A DNA stretch of 64,000 bases from Micractinium sp. NFX-FRZ (lineage: Eukaryota; Chlorophyta; Trebouxiophyceae; Chlorellales; Chlorellaceae), in assembly GCA_029339195.1 (NCBI GenBank), contig JAPTJF010000052.1, positions 62,001 to 126,000 of the forward strand, written 5' to 3'. A model generated the notes under the pieces. The model was not told where the DNA came from and did not search any database. It saw nothing but the letters and a program-made list of their open reading frames with translations. A program made the translations under genes and the position numbers. Positions 50,401-64,000 of the stretch are shown here, piece after piece; positions within the stretch are counted from its first letter, which is position 1, and every line of letters begins with the position of its first letter.

Positions 50401-53400
50401 TCGCTGGTGATGATGACCATGTGAGGCCACACCACGCCACGTGCTGCATCGTGCTGTGCTTGCGCTGTGGGCACAGTGCCTGTGCGGTGGGCACGGTGCT
50501 TGCACTGTGGGCAGAGTGCTTGTGCTGTGGGTGCAGTGCTTGTGCTGTGGGCGCGGGGCTTGTGCTGTGGGCGCGGTGCATGGGCGGTGCACTGTGTAGG
50601 GAGCCGCAAGCAAGCAGGCGGGCACCGGCCAGCGCTGCCAGCAGCTGGGCCGCCCCTGGGCCGCCTGCTGCTGCGGCAGCAGCATTGCCGCTTCGCCCGC
50701 CGCATCACACATTCATGCATGCTGCCCCTGCCCCTGCACCATGCCCCCTCCGCCCTTATCTTCAGTTTTCACGCCAACCCTTTCCCATGCCAACCACTCT
50801 GCATGCCGCAACCCCCCCCCCCCGCCCCCTCTCTGCCCCCAGGCCTAATTCGATCCTGCCAGACCTGCCTGCGGGCATCAAGGGCTTCTACCCAGAGGAC
50901 GGCCAGCTCAGCTTCATCACCGCCTTCAAGTACTGCGCAGGCAAGCGGCCCGCGCGCGGGGCGGCAGCAGCGCTCAGCTACGGCTGCCTGCCTGCCCTGT
51001 GCGGCAGCAGCGCTCCGCTGCGGCTGAGTGCCTGCCCTGTGCGTCAGCAGGCTCGGTCACGGCTGCGTCCGGCGGCAGTTGGCGGCTCCGCGACAATCTG
51101 GCGCCCCTGCTGCTTGCACGCGGCCTCCAGTGGAAGCAGTGCAATTGTGGCGTGGCACCTCTCCGCCTCACCCCACCCTCTGTACCGCCTACTCCCTCCC
51201 TGCGCAGGCCTCAAGCGGATGCAGTATGTTTGTAGCGTGGCTCCTCTCCGCCTCACCCCACCCTCTGTACTGCCTGCTTCCCCCTCTTACAGGCCTCGTG
51301 TGGATGCAGTACGTCGTGGCCATATCGCTGCTGCTGGGCATTGTCACAGCTCTCTCAGTGGGCCTCTTCTCCGTCTCCCGCTTTGTCATGGCTGCTTCGC
51401 GCGACTGGCTGCTGCCGCCCTTCCTGGCACGCATCTCGCGGCGCACGCAGACGCCGCTGCTGGCGCAGATGGTGTTTGGCGTGATCATCGGTGGGTGGGG
51501 CGGGGGGCCGCGGCCACCATTGTGTGTGTGGTGGGGGCCGGGAGTCGCTGCTGCTGCAGTGTGTGTGTGTGTGTGTGCATGTGTTGCAATGATTCCGGAG
51601 CACCGGCGGAGGCGGTGCTTTGGCTGGTCACAGGTGGGCACATGTTGTGGGCACGCGTGAGCTGAAGCAGCGTCATATGTGGGGGTGCCGCCCCTTGTGG
51701 CTGTGTGCACAGCCTGGGGTGGAGGCAACGCGTTTCACCCTTGCACAGCACACCTTGGGACCTCACACCTCCCACCGTGCATGCGGCCACACACCCACGG
51801 GCCCCTCCCGCCGGCATGTGCCCCGCTGTGCCAACGTTGACCCCACACCATGCACCTCACACCTTGCAGCCCCACACCTGGCAACCCATTTGCAGCCCAT
51901 TTCTTTGTGCTCCATCAACAATCACTCTACTGCCATGCAGCGGTGGTGGCCATGCTGATCGAGGTGGACACGGCCACTGGCATGGTGTCGTGCGGCACGC
52001 TGCTGGCGCTGTGGATGGTCTGCAACGCCCAGCTGTACCGCCGCTATTTCCCTGACATCCAGCTGCGCTTCACCCGGTAAGAGTGGGTGCCTGCCTGCCT
52101 CAGGCGGCCATGTGTCTGTTGCACGTGGCCCGCAAGCTAGTGTGGGCTGGGGCGGCACAAGTGCTGCTCTGCCCGGTGAGCGGCCAGCCAGATCCAGCTG
52201 CGCTTCTCCCGGGTGGGTGGGCGGGTGAACCCTGTCCACCTGTTGTTCCCCCGCCTGCTCTTGGGCCAGCGGCTGGCAGGCAGCTGCCCTAGGCTGGCAG
52301 GCAGGGGCAAGGCACGATGCTGCTCGCCGCCAGGTCATGCTTGCCCCGCACCCTGCTGCTCACCCTGTGTGCCCAAATCCCGCCCGCCCTCACCCAGATC
52401 CTGCCCCTGCCCCTGGCTGCAGGTACGGCACCGTGGAGATGGCCCCCAAGCAGGAGATCAAGGGCTGGTCCCTGGGGCGCACCCTGCCGCTGGGCACCCG
52501 CAAGGCGCTGGTGTGGGGCCACCTGCTGGCCGTCAACGCCGCCTGCATAGGTGCGGTGCCAACTGCGCACTGCCCCCGGCGGCGCCGCCTGCATGCCACT
52601 CAGGTCACTTGTTTGACTGCGAGGATTGGGGCGTGCGAAGCACACACGGCATGGGCTCCTCTGCCAACCTTGCTTGGCAGCTGGGCTGCGGTGGCAGAAA
52701 ACCCTTGTAAGCCTGCCCCTCTTGCGGCTGGATTGCGGTGGCGTGAGCACCGCGGTTGGGGCGAGCCGTGCGCCGGCAGCACCCCAAATGCCTTGCTTCA
52801 ATACCTGTGCTGCTGCCCTCCTCCCGGACACTCACGCTCGGACAGCAGCAAGCAATCGGCACATGCAGCCGCCCCGCCTGTGCCCCCTGGGCTCCCCTCC
52901 CCTCCCCGGAGGCGTGGCACACCCCACTTTACCTCTTCGGGCCCAACTGACCCGCCCCGCTCGGCTGCCGCCTGCAGGCCTGGGCGTCTTTTATGCCGTG
53001 ACTTCTGACGAAGTTAAGAACACGGTTGCGGCCAGCGAGGACCTCGGCCACTATGGCAGCTTGGCCCTGGGCAACATTGTCTTTGCTGTGGCCTGGGCGG
53101 TGGCCACCCTCTCCCTCCAGCTGGTGTGCCCGCTGGAGTATGAGCCCGCTGGGTGGCACATCCCCCGCTGGCTCATGCCCTGGCTGCCCTCCACCGCCAT
53201 CGCAATGGTGGTCTTCAGGCAAGCATCAAGACAGTAGGCAGTGCCGTGCAGCCCAGGCCGTGCTCATGCTGAAGAGCTGCTGGCCCTGGCCGCTGTGCCA
53301 ACACACCCTTGCCAGTGCAAATTGCGCTCAGCCGCCTGCCTGCCTGCCCGCATGGCCTGCCCCACCACCACCGTTGGCCCTGCCCCCTGCCTCGCCTGCC

Positions 53401-54486
53401 ATGCAGCGTGGGCGCTCTGCCTAACCAAGACTATTGGAAGTCAGGTGGGCCTGTGCTTCGATCAATCTATCAATCAACCAATCATTCAATCACACTTCAT
53501 GCACACTTGCGTCACGATTGCGTGCACCCATGGAACCAGGCAGCTGCATGCCAGTGCATGGCATGCCTGGCCGGCTAAGTGTCCCCTCCAGCGCTGCCCG
53601 CCCCACTTCCCGCCCCACTGCCCCCCACACGTGCGCCACCCACAGGCGCTTTCTACGCGGGCATGCTCATCTTCTACCTCCTCTTCAGCCTGCCCATGTC
53701 GTACATCAAGCACAGCCGGGTGGACTACAACAACACCGACGAACTAAAGTGAGGGCGTGCGGGCGGGGGCGTGGGTGTGCGTTGTGGGGTTCAGGATGGC
53801 GGGGCAGACAGGCAGCGCCGCCCCGCCCCGTCCCTGCAGTCTGGTGCACCAGGCTTGCCTACTTGGTGCACTCTCATGCAGCTGCCCTGCGGGGCAAAGT
53901 TTGTGGGCCGAGGTGCTCTTCCGCCCCCTTTGCCTTCTCACCACGCCGCCATGCAGCATGTGGCAGCAGGTGGCAGCATGAGGTGCAACCACCCCCGGTC
54001 TGCCGTCCTCTGTTCACTTCTCCTCTCTCTTCACGGTCCTGCCCATGCAGCGTGGTGGAGCTGGTGCTGGTGGACGGCAAGTGGCAGCCGCAGCAGCAAG
54101 CCGGCGGCCTCCCCTCCTACCCCTCCTCCTCTGTCGTGCCACGCATGTCCACCGCCTATAGCGGGTTTGGACTGGGGGGCGGGCCGGGCTCAGGCGAGCC
54201 GTCGCTGGCGTGGAGGACGTCAGCCCAAGGCAGCGGCGGCCACATCTCGCCCGCAAGCAGCAACGGCAGCAAGCTGGGGCAGGCGCCCAGCGGCGGCAGG
54301 GTGGCTCAGGCGCTCAGTGGCAGCAGCAAGCCTGGGCAGGTGCCCAGCAATGGTGCTGGCAAGCCTCAGGTGGCGCCGCACGGCGGCAGCAAGCTGGGCC
54401 CCATGCGCACCAACAGCGGCAAGGTGGCGGGCAGAGCGCGGTCGGCGGCGTTACCACCCACAGAAGAGGAGCGGGAGGACGGTTAG
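47490..54486 (+). CDS. Cationic amino-acid transporter, copy 2 (APC superfamily)
   Basis: Sixteen exons give 786 residues: 47490-47597, 47832-47956, 48155-48226, 48414-48459, 48749-49001, 49404-49649, 49945-49976, 50320-50420, 50843-50940, 51293-51490, 51941-52076, 52423-52550, 52978-53218, 53407-53444, 53646-53748 and 54051-54486. It aligns with copy 1 almost end to end, with identical lengths for exons coding SFDLLMLGLG-type helices and the SRDWLLPPFLARISRRTQ loop. Two extra introns interrupt it, at FTFTG/GYDAICN and within MMTM/PNSI. The loop after helix 5 is longer (YHPPQQPYQPRWL), and the tail is Ser/Gly-rich with repeated GSKLGQ/GSSKPGQ units. GC donors start at 48460, 50941 and 53219. 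Function is inferred as for copy 1, possibly with different regulation. Confidence 0.9.
48520..48600 (+). repeat. CAGCCATACA / CTATACAGCC short tandem array
   Basis: Six or more copies of CTATACAGCC or CAGCCATACA alternate with CAGCAGCAG in the intron after CAT-2 exon 4. It is much more AT-rich than its surroundings. Confidence 0.7.
49035..49210 (+). repeat. GCTGT-type degenerate repeats in a CAT-2 intron
   Basis: GTGCTGTGCCATGCTGTGC and related pentamer runs fill the intron after exon 5, matching the repeat class of the equivalent CAT-1 intron. Confidence 0.6.
50456..50592 (+). repeat. 20-bp minisatellite, about seven copies, in a CAT-2 intron
   Basis: Units of the form TGCTTGTGCTGTGGGCGCGG follow one another with 1-4 mismatches each. 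The array starts just after the exon 8 donor (50421). Confidence 0.8.
51123..51292 (+). repeat. Two degenerate copies of the exon 10 acceptor and exon start (CAT-2)
   Basis: Units of 85 bases start at 51123 and 51208 and lead into the true exon 10 start at 51293. Each has a GCCTC...TG start followed by a shared GGCACCTCTCCGCCTCACCC-like tract. The 51208 copy has a good AG acceptor, but reading from it would shift frame, because 85 is not a multiple of three. Confidence 0.78.
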
Positions 54487-55084
54487 CAGCTGGCCTGCGG
54501 ACAATGCTGCACACATGCGGCCTGAGGCCAACTGTGGCGAGCCGCCCAGTCTAAGGCCACACTGTTATGGGCCGCCCGGTAAAATTCGCTGCCCCGCGCA
54601 CCCTGTCCCCACTCTACACTCTCCCAGCACTGCTCAACCTTGTCTCTCCTCTCCTTCTGTCCAAGCTGCACTATCATTGACCTATGTTATACTGACATGC
54701 ATCGCACTAAGATGCATGCGCGGGCGTAGAGCAGGGTGCGAGGAGGCGCAGGAAAGAATGCTGGGGCAAGGGAGCGAGGGATTGCGGCGCGTGCTAACAA
54801 GCGGCGCACACTAAAGCTGCGGTATGCTGCTGCTGCTGCTGCTGCGGGGAAAACTGCTGGAGCATGAGCAGAGCCGGTGAACAGGTGGTGGTGTGGCGGG
54901 GAAGGGCGGGTGAGGGTGGTGACGCTGCGGTGGACTGCTGCACAGGCTGGCGTGGCAGCGGCGACGGCGGCTGTTACGCCAGCTGCGCATGCGCCGCGCT
55001 CCACGGCTGTGCTGCGCATGCGTTGCTGTCCACTGCTGCGGTGGGCTGCTGCGGCTTTTCATCGCCATTTATGACTACGACGGG
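54487..55084. other. Convergent 3' flanks of CAT-2 and Ubc13
   Basis: No gene is supported between the two converging genes. A run of CTG triplets lies near 54825-54843. Confidence 0.45.
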
Positions 55085-56777
<1,693 letters not shown>

Positions 56778-57049
56778 GGCCTCTGAGGCGGTGCAATGTG
56801 ATCTACTAGGCACACCGAATGATGTAAATAGACAGGGAGGCAGCGAGAGCGAGAGGCTGGCAAGGGGGCGCCGCAGCAGGCCAAAGCACGCTCGCGAACC
56901 GCCTCTCTTGGCTTCGTCTGTGCCCCGTGCTGCTTGGATCGCCGCACACTCCGTACCTGGACCACCAAACGCGCCTGTGAGAGGCAGAGGAACACAGGTT
57001 TTAGGGAGAGAGCGGGCCGGCAAGGCGCGAAGCAGCAGCGGGGGGACTC
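56778..57049. promoter_or_regulatory. Compact bidirectional promoter of Ubc13 and complex I-like genes
   Basis: Only 272 bases separate two outward start codons, so they must share or closely abut promoters. An AT-rich patch (TGATCTACTAGGCACACCGA to GATGTAAATAGA, about 56797-56831) stands out in an otherwise GC-rich stretch. Confidence 0.5.
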
Positions 57050-58140
57050 ATGGGCGGCGGCGGTGACCTGCACGTGCCCAAGGGTGAGCGCAGGGCGAGG
57101 GCTGGGTGTGCTGGTGGAGTTTGGGCTGCACTACGGCGGCGGCGACGGGCGGCAGGAGGCGGGCGCCTGCCGCTCGGTGCTCCAGCGCCATGCCCAGCCT
57201 GGCTCCCTTGCTGCATGTCCAACCTGGCAGGCAGTGCAATAGGCATCCCATTGAGTGTATGAATTTTCCTCGATGGTTGTGTCCTCCTGTACTGCTGCCT
57301 GGTGCTCGGCTAGCCCCCGGCCGCCGACCCCGTGTGCTCGCCTCGCATCCGCTGCCCCGCCCTACCGCTCAGTACGCCTCTGTCTGGTTGGCTGCAGGTC
57401 TGTGGTCGCCCACGGGCGGCTTCTTCGCCGACCCCAAGCTCTGGAAGCGCAATACGGTGGTGGCTGTCACGTGAGTTGCTTGGGCAGCGGCAGGGGTGGG
57501 GCGGCTGGGGGTGCTCAGCGGCCTGGGAGAGGCAGCAGCACAGCAGGGAAGTCGCGTGTGGTCTGGGAGGGCAGGGCAATTGCCACTACTGGCAGAGCTT
57601 GGGCATGATGCATGATGCCTGCCCTCTGTGCTCACGCGCCGCTCAGCGTCACGAGTCTGCCGTCCCGCCTGCTCACCTCTTGCTTGCTCGCCTCTGGCCT
57701 CCCGGTGCCCCTGGCTCTCGTCCCAACCCCTGCCGACGTGCCTCTTCCGCTCTTCCATGTTGATGCAGCGCCATGGTGGCCATTGGAGCCCTGGCCTTCC
57801 GACAGAGCATCAAGATGGAGACCCGGCATGCGCAGGTGTGTGGGCCTGCCTGCCAGCCTGCCAGATTTCTGGGGGTGTGTGCTAGGTGTGGTCTAGGTGT
57901 GTCAAGTGCTGGCCAAGCCTCTGATCATGCAGCTTCGGCGTGGTGGCAGCCCTGTCGCCTACATGCACTGTGGCTCATGTGCGCCGTCGGTGCGCTGCCG
58001 ACACGTGCCACCCTGCCACATGCCCCCGCACACTCGCCAAGTCACCCCACTCCGGTCTTCCCTGCCTGCAGCCGCACGATGCCATCCCCAGCCAACGCTG
58101 GTACTCGTCGAACAACAACAATTTCCCGCAGCAGCAGTGA
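57050..58140 (+). CDS. Small membrane protein resembling a plant complex I accessory subunit
   Basis: Four exons, 57050-57083, 57398-57470, 57769-57835 and 58072-58140, give 80 residues. The N-terminus is Gly-rich (MGGGGDLHVPKG), followed by FFADPKLWKRNT, one hydrophobic span (VVAVTAMVAIGALAF, about 35-49) and a polar C-terminus with AIPSQRWYSS. The layout (MGGG start, xxWKRNTA, single span, then IPSQxW) resembles a small plant-specific mitochondrial complex I subunit (Arabidopsis At4g00585 type, from memory of the family). If so, it sits in the inner mitochondrial membrane arm of NADH dehydrogenase. No targeting presequence is visible, as is usual for such small subunits. Identity is moderate; the gene structure is firm. 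Confidence 0.6.
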
Positions 58141-59138
58141 GAGTGGGCAGCGGGCGTGCGCTGGGTCTCACACAGCTCGTGGCACACAACTGTGTCCGTC
58201 TGTAGCATCGGCGGAGCAGCAGAGGACCGCCTGCGCGCCGTCTTCTGCTCACGTCCCCCGCCACGTAACCTTGCCGCATCTGCCGAGGCGCCTGCTCTCC
58301 CATGGCTGAAGCCAGGGAGAATCGGGGTCGACTGTGTACGCGGGCGCTGCGCTTCACACCTGGGTTGCTCGCTTCCTCCCCAAGTTTGTAACTTTAGAGC
58401 CTACCAAGCCAGCTTCAAGAGCGTGGTAGCAAAAGGGACCGGGTCCTTGATGGATAGCAGGTGCACTTGTGTTCCCACTGAAGGCGAGCCGCCGGAGGGC
58501 CTGGATGACGAGATTCTGGTGGCGCCACTCAGCGGTTACCTAGGCTGACTCAGCTGCGTGCCTGTCAAGTTCGATGTAGGCGGGCATCCTGTGATCCCGG
58601 AAAGGCTTCCTGTCGTCCTCGTAAAGCGCAAAGTTTGCGATCAAAAGTTCATATCTTTGACAACAGCAAGCAAGGGCTGGGACACCCTGGCGGTCAAGGA
58701 CAAATCGCCAGCGTGCGCCGTGCGCCGGCCCTCGCCCGTTTGACCGCCGTGTTGTGCCACGCAAGCCCCAGCCCCCATCTCTTTGGCAGCCTCCATACAC
58801 ACTCAAATGTCGACTTCTGCAAAGTGGGCAGTGGTGCAGGGTGCTGGGCTGGACCAGAGCTATGTTGCCGCAAGCGTCCACCTGCCGGCACCGCCCCGCC
58901 CCGCCTCCCCGCCCCTTCGCTCCCTGCTGCCTCGTGAGCGCCCTTGCGCGGGGGCGATTGCATGCACGTGACGAATGCTGCCTTCTGATCTCGTGCCAGC
59001 CGCAAATGGCGCCCCCAAATCGCGACGCATGGGAAGTGTTCCAGCTCCTCCAGCTCACCCAGCGTGAGAGGGACGTCAGCGGGCCCCCTCCCTCCCTCCA
59101 CACTTTGGCGAGTTCCATAGGCGTCACCCTCGCCCGCA
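58141..59138. other. Intergenic: complex I-like 3' flank and 14-3-3 promoter
   Basis: No gene is supported. A long minus-strand open frame crosses this region into 14-3-3 but shows no family features. The right end must include the 14-3-3 promoter and 5' UTR. Confidence 0.4.
58387..58391 (+). terminator. TGTAA polyadenylation motif, complex I-like gene
   Basis: TGTAA lies 247 bases after the TGA at 58140, followed by an AT-richer patch. Confidence 0.4.
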
Positions 59139-61942
<2,804 letters not shown>

Positions 61943-62799
61943 GGCGGGTAGCCTGGCACACAGCCTGGCAGGCCAGCCTTGGCCAGCCCAGGACCCGGCC
62001 CCGGCACACCGCGTCGCGCAGCTGCCGCCCCATGGAGCGGCTGAGGTGGCGTAGCGCGGCGCACAGCGGGGCCATGCAGCAGCACACACTCACGTCCACA
62101 CCATTACCTCATCACCCCCTCCCCCTTCCTCCCCGCGAGCACCACCACCATGTGCGGGCAGGGTGCTGAGGCGGTGGCGGCAGCGGCTGCGACCGCTGCT
62201 GCCCCACCACGCTTGCCCCATCCTGCCTGCCTGCCTGTCGCACACGAGCGCGCACGGCCCGGCCTGCCCGCCGTGCGGCTTCGCCACGACACCACTACCG
62301 CCAGCGCAACACCCCGCGTTGTCTGTACAGCAGCGGCACGGTGGCGGGCGAGGCGGCTCTGACTGAACACTTTCTTTCCAGGGTTTGTTCTGCCTGACAC
62401 TTGCATCACGCTTCCAAGCTTCCTGCCTCACCTCTCCTAGGCTAGACTGTTCTTTGCACACGCACACTTGAGCACCCCTCCCCCCTCCCCCCCCCTCCCC
62501 CTTTTCTTCCAACCTTCTAACCTCCGGCGCAGGAGCTGCCATGCACCTGCCACACACTGTGAAGCAACAACCACACCACACTAAATCCCCGGCCTCATTT
62601 GTGGCTAGAACGTCAATAGGCAAACTGGACCAGGGCTCGTTGTGTGGGTTGACAGCGGGTGCTGACAGCGGAATAACTGGGGTTAACACAAGTTTGAAAA
62701 CTTCGCGGCAGAGCGCCATACATGTATTGGGTATCATATGGGTGTGTTTGCCGCACGTCTCCGCAGCTTCCATGCCACCAGATGCGCTTGGAAGGCACG
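61943..62799. other. Convergent 3' flanks of 14-3-3 and the Pro-rich gene
   Basis: No coding segment was recognised. A pyrimidine-rich run with long C tracts lies near 62470-62510. Confidence 0.45.
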
Positions 62800-63818
62800 T
62801 CAGGCCACTTTTTGGCGCCTTGCTGGCGGCATCGGTGCTGGCCGCCTTGGTGGTGGAGGTGGGCTGGGACGGTGCGGTGAGGGGGGTGGGCGCGGCGAAG
62901 GGCTGGGAGGTGGCGGGGAGGGGCGAGGGGGTGGTGGTGGGGAGGGGCTGAGAGGCGGTGGGGGGGAGGGAGAGGGTGGCGAGGTGCGGGGTGGCGGCGG
63001 TGGGGAGGGAGAGGGTGGCGGCGTTGCGGGGAAGGGAGGCGGTGGGGATGGCTGTGGAGGTGGTGGGGAGGGGCTGAGAGGCGGTGGTGGGGAGGGGCTG
63101 AGAGGCGGTGGTGGGGAGGGGCTGAGAGGCGGCGGTGGTGAGGGAGAGGGTATTGGTGGCACGGGAGTGGGGGGCGGTGAGAATGGCTCCGGTGGTGGTG
63201 GTGAGGGGCTGGGGGGCGGTGGGAGTGGCTGTTCTGGCGGGGGTGAGGCTGATGTCGGGGATGGCTGTGGTGGTGGGGGTGAGGGGCAGGGCGGTGGGGG
63301 TGAAGGGCTGGGAGGCGGTGTTGAGAGGGTAATGGGTGGCAACGGCGAGGGGGGCGGTGGTGAGGGAGAGGGTGGCGGGGGACTGGGAGATGGCGGGGGG
63401 GACGGGCTGGGTGGCGGCGGAGAGGGGCTGAGGGGTGGTGGTGGTTGCAAGGGCTCAGAGGATGGAAGAAAGGGGGGTGGAGGGTGAGGTGAAGGGGATG
63501 GCGGTGGTGGGGATGAGCTGGGCGGCGGAACTGAGGGGCTGGGCGGCGGAACTGAGGGGCTGGGCGGCGGCGGTGAGGGGCTGGGTGGTGGCTGTGGTGA
63601 GGGGCTTGGAGGTGGTGGCGGTGAGGGGCTGGGAGGCGGCGGTGGCGAGGGGCTGGGAGGCGGCGGTGGTGAGGGGCTGGGTGGTGGCGGTGAGGGCGTG
63701 GGTGGTGGCGGCGACGGGGAGGGCGGCGGCGGGGATGGGCTGGGTGGGGCTGGCGAGGGCGGAGGCGGGGGAAAGGGCGGCTGCGGTGGGGGACTTGCCG
63801 GAGGCGGCAGCGCCAGCC
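62800..63818 (-). CDS. Proline/serine-rich extensin- or pherophorin-like protein (partial)
   Basis: An AG acceptor just before 63818 opens a long exon ending at TGA 62802-62800. Its coding strand reads as SPPPPSPSPPPP-type repeats over more than 300 residues, interrupted near the middle by [12 protein letters not shown] and ending PAPMPPARRQKVA. Such Pro/Ser rods are hydroxyproline-rich glycoprotein linkers of algal extracellular-matrix and wall proteins. The 5' exon(s) were not identified and probably lie beyond or near the window edge, so no signal peptide or globular domain can be shown. The opposite strand is open too, because of the repeat composition, but reads as Gly-rich shadow sequence. 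The phase entering this exon is 1. Confidence 0.55.
63069..63130 (+). repeat. 24-bp tandem repeats coding for Pro-rich units
   Basis: GGGGAGGGGCTGAGAGGCGG blocks with a GTGGT spacer recur about three times at a 24-base step inside the Pro-rich exon. This shows that repeat slippage has lengthened the coding sequence. Confidence 0.7.
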
Positions 63819-63941
63819 CTGCAGCGGGATGAGAGCAACAGCCAAGCAGTTCATGCAGAAAGCAGTCAGATGCCTCCCTGACAGCATGCACGCAGACAGG
63901 TTGGCATGCACGGGTGCCATACATAGACAAGAGGACCAAGT

Positions 63942-63999
63942 GGTGACAGCACGGGTGCACTTGTGAAGAAGAGAAAGAAGGTGGTGACAGCACGGGTGC
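63942..63999 (+). repeat. Direct repeat of about 20 bp at the window edge
   Basis: GTGGTGACAGCACGGGTGC occurs twice, starting near 63942 and 63980, separated by a purine-rich AGAAGAGAAAGAAG spacer. It may continue beyond the window. Confidence 0.7.
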
Positions 64000-64000
64000 C

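Noticed and set aside
62613..63920. His/Pro-rich minus-strand frame parallel to the Pro-rich exon
   Set aside because: It is an alternative frame of the same simple repeats. The SPPPP-type frame fits a known wall-protein class and has a clean acceptor.

Overview
The window is nuclear DNA from a green alga, most likely a Chlorella-like trebouxiophyte. The evidence is the very high GC content, densely intron-split genes with short GT-AG introns (a few GC-AG), UGUAA-type polyadenylation motifs after several stop codons, plastid-targeted fatty-acid and PPR proteins, and a chitin-binding/chitosanase enzyme that suits an alga with a glucosamine-rich wall. I saw no bacterial operons, rRNA, CRISPR array or intact transposon. 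Gene models were built by hand from splice signals, reading-phase continuity and family conservation. All exon coordinates are inferences that transcript data could adjust by a few bases.

Layout. 1-989 (-): 3' part missing of a tetraspanin-like four-helix membrane protein. 2181-2469 (+): a doubtful tiny secreted peptide. 3046-5990 (+): a secreted or ER protein of unknown function. 6696-10075 (-): a kelch-repeat protein with an N-terminal membrane anchor. 11188-15124 (-): chloroplast 3-oxoacyl-ACP reductase (FabG). 16964-21836 (+): ataxin-2 homologue (Lsm, LsmAD, PAM2, Met-rich tail). 22171-27218 (+): 3-ketoacyl-CoA synthase. 28875-33335 (-): hevein/CBM18-PAN-GH46 chitosanase. 34046-35572 (-): RNA polymerase II subunit Rpb7. 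36148-41036 (+): PPR-SMR protein. 41362-47279 and 47490-54486 (+): tandem pair of CAT-type amino-acid permeases. 55085-56777 (-): Ubc13-type E2 enzyme. 57050-58140 (+): small protein resembling a plant complex I subunit. 59139-61942 (+): 14-3-3 protein. 62800-63818 (-): part of a proline/serine-rich extensin- or pherophorin-like protein.

The neighbours do not form a single pathway, as expected for a eukaryotic chromosome. Two genes concern fatty acids: FabG in plastid synthesis and KCS in ER elongation to very-long-chain products. The chitosanase and the Pro-rich protein point to the cell wall or the extracellular space. Several genes are head-to-head with short shared upstream regions: Ubc13/complex I-like (272 bp), Rpb7/PPR-SMR (575 bp) and FabG/ataxin-2 (1.8 kb).

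The most interesting items are the multidomain chitosanase, the tandem CAT permeases (each with a three-copy array of decoy splice acceptors in the same intron), the methionine-rich tail of the ataxin-2 homologue, and a raised share of GC-AG introns (7 of about 109).
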